A DNA stretch of 64,000 nucleotides, taken from assembly GCA_037176725.1 (NCBI GenBank), contig JAZBRS010000029.1, positions 120,003,001-120,067,000 of the forward strand. Direction: 5' to 3'. The position numbers and the translations under genes are program-made. The notes beneath the pieces were generated by a model that saw only the letters and a program-made list of their open reading frames with translations, ran no database searches and was not told where the DNA came from. Source of the DNA: Posidonia oceanica. Taxonomy: Eukaryota; Streptophyta; Magnoliopsida; Alismatales; Posidoniaceae. Below, piece after piece: positions 20,931 to 29,060 of the stretch (position 1 is the first letter of the stretch; each line of letters begins with the position of its first letter).

Positions 20931-21475
20931 GGGATGAGGTAATGATGAGAACTATTGCTAAAGAGGGGGGTGAGATCATGATGAGAGCTATTGCTAAAGA
21001 GGGGGATGAGATCATGATGAGAATTGCTACTAAAGAGGGAGGTGAGATCATGATGAGATAAAGAGGGGATGAGATCATGATGAGAGTTACTGCTAAAGAG
21101 GGGGTGAGATCATGATGAGAATTACTACTAAAGAGGGAGGTGAGATCATGATGAGATAAAGAAGGGGATGAGGTAATGATGAGAGTTACTGCTAAAGAGG
21201 GGGTGAGATCATGATGAGAATTACTACTAAAGAGGGAGGTGAGATCATGATGAGATAAAGAGGGGGATGAGGTAATGATGAGATAAAGAGGGGGATGAGG
21301 TAATGATGAGAGTTATTGCTAAAGAGGGGGTGAGATCATGATGAGATAAAGAGGGGGATGAGGTAATGATGAGATGAAGAGGGGGATGAGGTAATGATGA
21401 GAGTTATTGATTGATAAGATATCGGACTTATCGGCCGGCAAAGAGGGGATGAGGTAATGATGAGAAGAAATCATC
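20931..21475. repeat. R4 array B: GATGAGATCATGATGAGA minisatellite
   Basis: Degenerate tandem units of roughly 30-42 bp made of GGGGATGAG(G/A)T(A/C)ATGATGAGA with a variable TTACTGCTAAAGAGG linker. Unrelated in sequence to arrays A and C. No gene. Confidence 0.85.
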
Positions 21476-21619
21476 CTATGACACCAGGAATATCATAGGG
21501 AAAAGAGGGGAAGAATGATACCAAGGGGCGATCAAAAGATGCCCCTGGTGTCGGGATGACACCAGGGGCTGGCCAACGCGTCCTTGGCATCGAAAGCAAG
21601 GGTGATGACAAGATTGTCG

Positions 21620-22992
21620 TGCCTGTCAGACGAGTAGTTTGGGGTACCAGCCCGCTAGGGACTCAGCTGGGGATGATCAGCTGAGGAGGATGACAGGTTG
21701 ACGGACCTTTCGCCGAGCAGTTTGGGGTGCCAGCCCGCAGGGGACTCAGCTGGGGATGATCAGCTGAGGAGGATGACAGGTTGACGGACCTTTCGCCGAG
21801 CAGTTTGGGGTGCCAGCCCGTAGGGGACTCAGCTAGGGATGATCAGCTGAGGAGGATGACAGGTTGACGGACCTTTCGCCGAGCAGTTTGGGGTGCCAGC
21901 CCGCAGGGGACTCAGCTGGGGATGATCAGCTGAGGAGGATGACAGGTTGACGGACCTTTCGCCGAGCAGTTTGGGGTGCCAGCCCGCAGGGGACTCAGCT
22001 GGGGATGATCAGCTGAGGAGGATGACAGGTTGACGGACCTTTCGCCGAGTAGTTTGGGGTGCCAGCCTGCAGGGGACTCAGCTGGGGATGATCAGCTGAG
22101 GAGGATGACAGGTTGACGGACCTTTCGCCGAGCAGTTTGGGGTGCCAGCCCGCAGGGGACTCAGCTGGGGATGATCAGCTGAGGAGGATGACAGGTTGAC
22201 GGACCTTTCACCGAGCAGTTTGGGGTGCCAGCCCGCAGGGGACTCAGCTGGGGATGATCAGCTGAGGAGGATGACAGGTTGACGGACCTTTCGCCGAGCA
22301 GTTTGGGGTGCCAGCCCGTAGGGGACTCAGCTAGGGATGATCAGCTGAGGAGGATGACAGGTTGACGGACCTTTCGCCGAGCAGTTTGGGGTGCCAGCCC
22401 GCAGGGGACTCAGCTGGGGATGATCAGCTGAGGAGGATGACAGGTTGACGGACCTTTCGCCGAGCAGTTTGGGGTGCCAGCCCGCAGGGGACTCAGCTGG
22501 GGATGATCAGCTGAGGAGGATGACAGGTTGACGGACCTTTCGCCGAGTAGTTTGGGGTGCCAGCCTGCAGGGGACTCAGCTGGGGATGATCAGCTGAGGA
22601 GGATGACAGGTTGACGGACCTTTCGCCGAGCAGTTTGGGGTGCCAGCCCGCAGGGGACTCAGCTGGGGATGATCAGCTGAGGAGGATGACAGGTTGACGG
22701 ACCTTTCGCCGAGCAGTTTGGCGTGCCAGCCCGTAGGGGACTCAGCTGGGGATGATCAGCTGAGGAGGATGACAGGTTGACGGACCTTTCGTCGAGCAGT
22801 TTGGGGTGCCAGCCCGTAGGGGACTCAGCTGGGGATGATCAGCTGAGGAGGATGACAGGTTGACGGACCTTCCGTCGAGCAGTTTGGGGTGCCAGCTCGC
22901 AGGGGACTCAGCTGGGGATGATCAGCTGAGGAGGATGACAGGTTGACGGACCTTTCGCCGAGCAGTTTGGGGTGCCAGCCCGCAGGGGATGA
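21620..22992. repeat. R4 array C: 83-bp minisatellite, 16 copies, exact phase
   Basis: The word GACGG at the start of each unit falls at 21700, 21783, 21866 and on every 83 bp to 22945: sixteen copies without an indel. Units contain the dyad TCAGCTGGGGATGATCAGCTGA. Diagnostic variants recur 498 bp (six units) apart: AGCTAGGG at 21831 and 22329, GAGTAG at 22047 and 22545. On the minus strand the unit contains GGGCTGGCACCCCAAACTGC, which R3 shares almost unchanged near 47010. Confidence 0.95.
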
Positions 22993-23294
22993 TGATCCAG
23001 CTGGGGGCGACCAGCTGGGGACGCCAGATGGCGTAGCTTGACGACGCAGGTCCGCAGAGGTTCTGGACTCCGGATTGGGTGCTGAGGACTTTGCTGCATT
23101 GTGATGGCTGCAAGTCTGGCCAGAGGGCCTGAGATGGTGATGATAATGATATGCAATGCAGCAAAGAATCTTGAAGTGCAAGCAGAAAGCAGAAACAGTT
23201 TTTCATTGATAAGCTTGGTGAGTACAATGCCTGTGGCAGGCCAGAAATGTACAGCATAGTCTGAAAGAAGACCATATGATGGTTGCACAAGGGC
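22993..23294 (-). other. R4 spacer between extra ORF and array C
   Basis: No supported gene. Open frames here on the minus strand overlap the repeat array and have no recognisable domain. Confidence 0.6.
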
Positions 23295-24497
23295 CTAGTC
23301 AACTCGGGCCTTCTTCGATTGCCTGGAGTCGGGGAATAGGGGGCCGCCTGGCGGGACCTCAGAAATAGGCCAGAGCTCTCGGACTTCAGCTTCATATTCT
23401 GGGGTGCATCCTACACCTCTCACTGCTGCAATGTCTGTTGATTGGACCCCATGCTGCATCAGACTAGCAAGCTTCTTGGTTGGGGCAGTTGTGCTGAGAG
23501 GGTACATTTGTAGAAGCTCGGGCGCTGTACTGTCAATGATGGCGCCCTGCTGGAAGCCGAACTGGCGCATGACCCTGATTGGATGGTACTCTACGCCCGC
23601 TGTGAAGCCTGGTAGAATGATCAGCCGCGCGTCGCGCGCGCTGAAGAAGACAGTAAATGGCTCAGCTACAGAGGGGACAATACGCCAGGTTACAGCGTCG
23701 TCAGTCAGTGCTGATAGCTTCTCATATTCTTCTTTGACGCTCTTGTCTGTCTTGGCATGGGCGCTGCTGCAGTAAGCTTCGAAGGCATGCACTTGAGGGC
23801 GCAAGAGGTTCATCTCTAAGTGCGCGGTCAGCCAGACTTGTATAAGTGCTCCGCAACCGTGGAAGTGGCGGCAGCGATGAGAGATGCGGTCCAGCCCGCG
23901 ATAGGTCTCTGCCAGGACAACTGGTGCCAGGTCTATGTGCTGGGTCACCACAGCTAATGCAATTTCTGCAACCTCAATGGCCACTGTTAGTCGGCCATGA
24001 GTAAAGATCAGCTCGCCTAGGAAGCGGATAACAAATCCTTGGAGCCATAGCTCATCTCCGAGTTCTACGCACTTGTTCATGATATCATCGAAGTGCGCAA
24101 GGCGAAGCATAGGTTCAGGCCCACTGGTGCAGATTAGTTTCTGTTGGCAGGTTCGAGTGGGGAGCCCAGTTAGCTGGCTCAGGACCTTGAGATATCCATC
24201 TCGCCTCATGAAAACAGGCAGCCCCAGGATCTTGGAAAAGCCGCAGATTCGACGCACCTCTTCCAGTGTAGGTGTTAGCTCAGTTTTGCCAAAGCGAAAG
24301 ACATGGTGCGCCGGTTTCCAGAATCTTACGGTGGCACACAGAAGGTGACGGCTGACTTCCACGTCAGCGGCCTTCAGCAGTTTAGTTGGGATCCCCCAAA
24401 GGCGCAGCTTCTCGCAGTCTTCCTGAGTGAGCCTGCCGATCCATTCTCGCAGGGTTTCCGAGCAGTGTGTTGGAGTTAACAGAGTTGGGAAGCCCAT
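23295..24497 (-). CDS. R4 extra ORF: plant-mobile-domain-like protein (400 aa)
   Basis: An uninterrupted 400-codon frame, same strand as gag-pol and 1.5 kb downstream of integrase. The first third has the pattern of plant mobile domain / DUF7745-type proteins: a leader with LREWIGRLTQEDCEKL (residues 16-31), an aromatic block FWKPAHHVFRFG (59-70), then TPTLEEVRRICGF (75-87). That domain family is found in plant proteins and in plant DNA transposons. Extra ORFs are frequent in Tat-lineage elements, and some carry a domain otherwise seen in DNA transposons. The C-terminus ends basic (SKKARVD), possibly a nuclear localisation signal. Start chosen at the first ATG (GCGCAATGGGC). It is free of stops while gag-pol has four, which hints at constraint or chance in a young copy. 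Function in the element is unknown. Confidence 0.75.
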   Translation of the reverse strand: MGFPTLLTPTHCSETLREWIGRLTQEDCEKLRLWGIPTKLLKAADVEVSRHLLCATVRFWKPAHHVFRFGKTELTPTLEEVRRICGFSKILGLPVFMRRDGYLKVLSQLTGLPTRTCQQKLICTSGPEPMLRLAHFDDIMNKCVELGDELWLQGFVIRFLGELIFTHGRLTVAIEVAEIALAVVTQHIDLAPVVLAETYRGLDRISHRCRHFHGCGALIQVWLTAHLEMNLLRPQVHAFEAYCSSAHAKTDKSVKEEYEKLSALTDDAVTWRIVPSVAEPFTVFFSARDARLIILPGFTAGVEYHPIRVMRQFGFQQGAIIDSTAPELLQMYPLSTTAPTKKLASLMQHGVQSTDIAAVRGVGCTPEYEAEVRELWPISEVPPGGPLFPDSRQSKKARVD

Positions 24498-26006
24498 TGC
24501 GCTGATCGCAGAGACACAGGCTGATAGCTGCAGAGCTTGAAAGTACCTGCTATCAATAAACAGTCAGATCTCGCAGGTATGTAATCTTTGACAACAAGCA
24601 GAAGCTGAGACTGAAAATGTAGTTCCATATGCATTGTAGCAGTCAATAACAGAACATAGCAATTAAGCACAGATAAACAAGGGGATTATGCAGCAGTCTT
24701 GCGGACACGGGGGCGAGGGCCGGCAGGAGATCTGGACCAGCGCAGCTCGAGTGGTGTCGATATGCTCTGCTGGGGAGGAGTACTGTCTCAGGGCCGAAGC
24801 GCATTGCAGAGCGGGAGAAATTGATAGGAAAAGGAATGATAGAAGAAGATGCATGTATGCATGATGCAGGTGATATGCTTATGAAGATGAGTAGTATGCT
24901 TGGATGAATGAGCATGCTTGAATAGATGAGTATGCTTGGATAGATGAGTATGCTTGGATAGATGAGTATGCTTGGATGGGTGAGTATGCTTGGATGCCCT
25001 CAGCATACGGAGTGCTTTGGTGCCTGCTGCGAAGGAAGGGAGTGGTCCCTGACTCACTGGGCCCTACCTAGACTCTTGGCTTGCTGGTGGCACTCCGGAA
25101 CGGGTTGTTGGCATTATACAGGTGGTGGTGTGGTGAGGACAGGCTACTGGCCGCGCTCTCAGGACCTACACCTATTCTTTCAGCTCTCTTTTTTTTTGAT
25201 TGATTTCTCCCTCATAGGTATGCAGTCTTTCTCTGCCCCTAGCTAGGAGAAGGTGAGTGTTTGCTCTTAGGAGGATGTGGTTGACCCTTTTAGGCTTGAC
25301 ATGCTGGGGATCTCTAGTGAGGTATGGGGGATAATGGTGCCTGTGTTTTTCGGGCTGGATTTTTTTTCTTCTTCTTTTTGTTTTTTGCTTTGCTTGCTTT
25401 TTTCCCCTTTTTTTTTTTGGGTTTTTGTTCTATCTCTTTTTTTGCTTGTTGTTTTGCTTTTTTCTCTTTTTTTTTCAGGCTTTTGCTATCCCCATTTTGG
25501 TGGCAAAAGAAGGGTGCTTGGATTGTAATGGATTTAGGCTTTGGGTCTGTTGTGTGATTGGTAGAAGGAGCAGGGTTAGACTGCACACCCCTATCTCTAG
25601 GGCCGGCTTCTGTCTTCGTCTTCTGTTCCTTGGATGCGCCCAAACCTAGGTGTTTACTCTCGCTTTTTCCAGACTCACATCCTAACATTTTTTCTCCCTC
25701 AGAGGTGTATGTCCTTACGAGATTAGGCAGTTCGCCTGTCCTCGTTGGTGGTGGCTCCCTCACTAGCTAAGACATCTGAGTAGTGCCAGGTGAGGCAGGG
25801 TGACTCTTTCCAGAGCAGGCAAGCACTTCCGGTTGTCATCATCGGGCCGAAGGTACAATGCTTGAGAGGATGACGATGATGATTTCGGAGAGAGAGAATG
25901 CAAGAGTTGAAAGGATGACGATGATGATTTGAAAAGATGAAGCAAGGAGGCGAGAATGCAAGCGCGAGTGGGAGAAGGGCATCTGCAACGAGGCCGCTTT
26001 CGGCTA
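24498..26006 (-). other. R4 spacer between integrase and extra ORF
   Basis: No supported gene. It contains an 18-bp minisatellite (GAGTATGCTTGGATAGAT-like) at about 24885-24995 and a long T-rich plus-strand tract at 25180-25490, A/G-rich on the coding strand. A leader for a separate extra-ORF transcript, or an intron, could lie here; nothing I see proves either. Confidence 0.6.
24885..24995. repeat. 18-bp minisatellite (GAGTATGCTTGGATAGAT type)
   Basis: About six head-to-tail copies with small variation (GAGCATGCTTGAATAGAT and similar). Confidence 0.85.
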
Positions 26007-27752
26007 CTAATAGTACTTCTTTAGATAGCAGAGGTTGACGGGCTCAGACTGCTCAACCCGGTCCATATCTTCAAGAGTTACAGCGCCTCCCGAAAAGATC
26101 TGCTTGACCACGAAAGGGCCACGCCAATTGGGTCGGAATTTCCCTCGACCGTTAGGCAAATGAATGGTGCGCAAGACAAGGTCCCCTGGCCGAAAGTTTC
26201 GGGGCTGGACCTTCTTCAAGAATGCTCTAGCCATCCGCTTCTGATAGCAGTGAGCGTTGTGCATAGCTTGCAGTCTGCGCTCATCAATTAAGTTCAGTTG
26301 GATGCCGCGGTCTTCGACCCATTCTGCCTCTTCCAACTCAGCTTCTCGTAGGATCCGCAGAGAGGGGATCTCTACTTCAACAGGTAACACCGCTTCCATT
26401 CCGTACACCAGAGAGTACGGGGTGGCTCCTGTAGAGGTCCGGATTGATGTCCTGTACGCCCAGAGTGCGTACGGGAGCTTGTCGTGCCAATCCTTGTGGG
26501 TTTCTGCCATTTTCTTTAGAATCTTGACAATGTTCTTGTTTGCAGACTCCACAGCTCCATTCATCTGTGGCCGATAGGGCGAGGATCGATGATGCTTGAT
26601 CTTGAGACTTTGCAGGAATTCCTCGATCCTTCTGGCAATGAAGTTTGTGCCATTATCAGAGATGACTGAGTGTGGGACCTCATATCGGGCAACGATATTG
26701 TTTCTGATAAATTTTTTTGTTGCCACAGCGGTGACTGTTCTGTAAGAGGCTGCTTCCACCCACTTGGTAAAGTAATCGATCGCTACCAGAATGTAACGAT
26801 GACCATTTGAAGCAGCAGGGTGGATGGCGCCAATGACATCGATCCCCCAGGTGGAGAAAGGCCATGGTGAAGACATGTTGTGCAGCTGATGTGGAGGGGC
26901 CTTGATGAAGTTACCATGAATCTGACAGTTGTGGCATCTACGCACGAACTGGCAGCGGTCGGCTTCCATGGTCTGCCAGAAATATCCTTGGAGCATGATC
27001 TTCTTGGCCAGGAGGACGCCGTTCATGTGCGGGCCACAGGTCCCCGCATGCACTTGGAGCATCAGCGTGTCAGCCTCCGATTTGTCCAGGCAGCGTAGTA
27101 GCATCTGATTGTATGACCTTCTGTACAGCTGCCCAGCCCCCAACACATACTTTGACGCCAGACGCACCAGAGTTCTCTTGTCTGCTGCTGCAGTATCGGG
27201 AGGAAGGCTGCCAGACTCTAGGAAAGATTTTATATCTCGATACCAGGGCTGCTCCTCTGCTGGATCCGCCTCTTCTATGTTCAGGCAATATGCAGGCTGC
27301 TCAATGCGAGTAACGGATACATCCACTGCACCGTCTTCGGATATAGTGAGCCAGGATGCCAAAGTTGCCAATGCGTCTGCGTACGCGTTCTTGGCTCTGT
27401 TCATGTATGTGAAGCAGATGCTCTCAAATTCTTCCATCAGCCTCAGCAAGTGTTCGTGATACGGCACAAGCTTGGGATCTTTTGTCCTCCAGTCGCCGTT
27501 CACTTGAGAAATTACCAGCATGGCATCACCGTGAACATGCAGCTTTTGCGCCTCATGTTCGAGGGCGACTTTCAACCCTAGGATGCATGCTTCATACTCT
27601 GCTTCATTGTTTGTGCATGCGAAAGTCAGCTTCCTCGCGAAGGGAATCATCTGTCCCTGGGGCGTGGTCAGCACTGCGCCTACGCCTCGGCCCTTTTTGT
27701 TGACTGCACCATCAAAGTAGAGCTGCCATTCCTCTTGTTTCTCAGGACTTTT
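26007..27752 (-). CDS. pol: R4 pol segment: second RNase H and integrase
   Basis: Same frame as the upstream pol segments, opening after TAG 27753-27755. The second (archaeal-type) RNase H begins before the first ATG with YFDGAVN. Its acidic residues continue as the E of NEAEYEA, the D of HGDAML and the D of AYADALA, so all four are present. Integrase follows, numbered from the ATG at 27674: the HHCC finger with H209, H216, C247 and C250, the core with D279 (WGIDV), D340 (SDNGTNF) and E376 (GAVESANK) in DD35E spacing, and a C-terminal domain with PGDLVLR and WRGPFVV. It ends with LKKYY at 26007. All catalytic residues are intact. Integrase inserts the cDNA with a 5-bp target duplication, as seen for R4 itself. 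No chromodomain is visible. Confidence 0.93.
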   Translation of the reverse strand, partial: KSPEKQEEWQLYFDGAVNKKGRGVGAVLTTPQGQMIPFARKLTFACTNNEAEYEACILGLKVALEHEAQKLHVHGDAMLVISQVNGDWRTKDPKLVPYHEHLLRLMEEFESICFTYMNRAKNAYADALATLASWLTISEDGAVDVSVTRIEQPAYCLNIEEADPAEEQPWYRDIKSFLESGSLPPDTAAADKRTLVRLASKYVLGAGQLYRRSYNQMLLRCLDKSEADTLMLQVHAGTCGPHMNGVLLAKKIMLQGYFWQTMEADRCQFVRRCHNCQIHGNFIKAPPHQLHNMSSPWPFSTWGIDVIGAIHPAASNGHRYILVAIDYFTKWVEAASYRTVTAVATKKFIRNNIVARYEVPHSVISDNGTNFIARRIEEFLQSLKIKHHRSSPYRPQMNGAVESANKNIVKILKKMAETHKDWHDKLPYALWAYRTSIRTSTGATPYSLVYGMEAVLPVEVEIPSLRILREAELEEAEWVEDRGIQLNLIDERRLQAMHNAHCYQKRMARAFLKKVQPRNFRPGDLVLRTIHLPNGRGKFRPNWRGPFVVKQIFSGGAVTLEDMDRVEQSEPVNLCYLKKYY

Positions 27753-29060
27753 CTACTCAGAGTCCTCCATCGCAAAGAGAATGTCTTCATCAGGGAACTG
27801 TGTCTGGAGGGGTTGGTATTCAGGCAGAGGGAGGTCAGCAAGATGGTCTGCCATGGCCTGACCCTTCATGGATTTCTGTGTGACAAAAGTGATGTCGTAC
27901 TGAGACAATAACACTTGCCACTTAGCACATCTGCCCACCATGGCCGGCTTTTGGAAAAGGAACTTGATAGGATCATGCCGGCATAAGAGCTGTACTGGGT
28001 ATGCCATCATGTAGTGCCTTAGTTTCTGTGCAGCCCAGACAAGGGACAAACAGGTCTTCTCTAGTGTACTGTACCTGGCTTCGCATTCATTAAACTTCTT
28101 GCTCAGGTAATAGATGGCATGCTCCCTTCTACCAGATTCGTCATGTTGGCCCAAGACGGCGCCCATGGAATGCTGCGTGGTAGAAAGGTAGAGAAGCAAA
28201 GGTCTCCCTGGTATAGGCGGGACCAGGACAGGAGGCTTGATCAGCAGCTGCTTGATCTTGGCAAATGCAGCCTGACACTCCTCGCTCCAGTGAATCTGCG
28301 CATTCTTCTTCAAGAGCTTGAATATGGGCTCGCAGATGGGCGTAAGCTGTGCAATGAAGCAGCTGATATATTGTAAACGCCCAAGCAGACTTCTGACTTC
28401 TTTTTCAGTCCTGGGGGGTGGCATGTCCACGATGGCCTGTGCTTTCAACGGGTCCACCTCAATCCCCCTTTGGCTAACATTGTAGCCGAGCAATTTGCCA
28501 GAAGACACCCCGAATACGCACTTCTTGGGATTCAGGCGCAGCTTGTACTTCCGTAGACGGTCAAAGAGCTTTTTGAGACAGGTAAGATGATCTTCAGGCT
28601 CTTTGGTTTTAGCAATCATGTCGTCTACATAGACCTCTACTTCTTGGTGCATGAGGTCGTGGAACAGTGCAGTCATGGCCCTCTGATAGGTTGCACCAGC
28701 ATTCTTCAGGCCGAACGGCATGACTTGGTAGCAGAAGACTCCCCAAGGGGTAATGAATGAAGTCTTTTCCATGTCTTCTTCTGCCATTTTGATTTGAATG
28801 TATCCAGAAAAGCCGTCCATGAAGGAGAGCATCTTGTGGCCCGCTGTATTGTCGACTAGGACGTCAATGTGAGGCAATGGAAAGTCGTCCTTGGGACTCG
28901 CCTTGTTCAGGTCCCTGTAGTCGATGCAGATCCGGATTCGGCCATCTTTCTTGGGCACAGGTACAATGTTTGCCAGCCATTCAGGATAAAGAACGACCTT
29001 CAGAAAGTTGACCCTGAGCTGCTTCATTATCTCTTCTTTGATCATGAGCAGCCACTGTGG
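27753..29060 (-). CDS. pol: R4 pol segment: reverse transcriptase and degenerate first RNase H
   Basis: Frame opens after TGA 29061-29063. From the ATG at 29045, RT motifs follow in order: CIDYRDLN (40-47), FMDGFSGY (75-82), MPFGLKNAGATYQRAM (109-124) and catalytic YVDD (139-142). The Ty3-type RNase H after RT reads LLLYLSTTQHSMGAVL where active enzymes have a first aspartate (TDAS), so this domain has lost a catalytic acid. It keeps the fold markers YSTLEKTCLSLVWA and KGQAMADHLA. Loss of activity in this domain with gain of a second RNase H is characteristic of the Tat lineage. It stops at TAG 27753-27755. Confidence 0.92.
   Translation of the reverse strand, partial: PQWLLMIKEEIMKQLRVNFLKVVLYPEWLANIVPVPKKDGRIRICIDYRDLNKASPKDDFPLPHIDVLVDNTAGHKMLSFMDGFSGYIQIKMAEEDMEKTSFITPWGVFCYQVMPFGLKNAGATYQRAMTALFHDLMHQEVEVYVDDMIAKTKEPEDHLTCLKKLFDRLRKYKLRLNPKKCVFGVSSGKLLGYNVSQRGIEVDPLKAQAIVDMPPPRTEKEVRSLLGRLQYISCFIAQLTPICEPIFKLLKKNAQIHWSEECQAAFAKIKQLLIKPPVLVPPIPGRPLLLYLSTTQHSMGAVLGQHDESGRREHAIYYLSKKFNECEARYSTLEKTCLSLVWAAQKLRHYMMAYPVQLLCRHDPIKFLFQKPAMVGRCAKWQVLLSQYDITFVTQKSMKGQAMADHLADLPLPEYQPLQTQFPDEDILFAMEDSE

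Noticed and set aside
21620..22992. Regular 83-bp spacing considered as a CRISPR-like array
   Set aside because: The whole unit is conserved with no variable spacers, and this is plant transposon DNA.
22825..23395. Minus-strand frames of 118-157 codons at the start of array C
   Set aside because: They overlap tandem repeats and have no domain; the repeat period makes open frames by chance.
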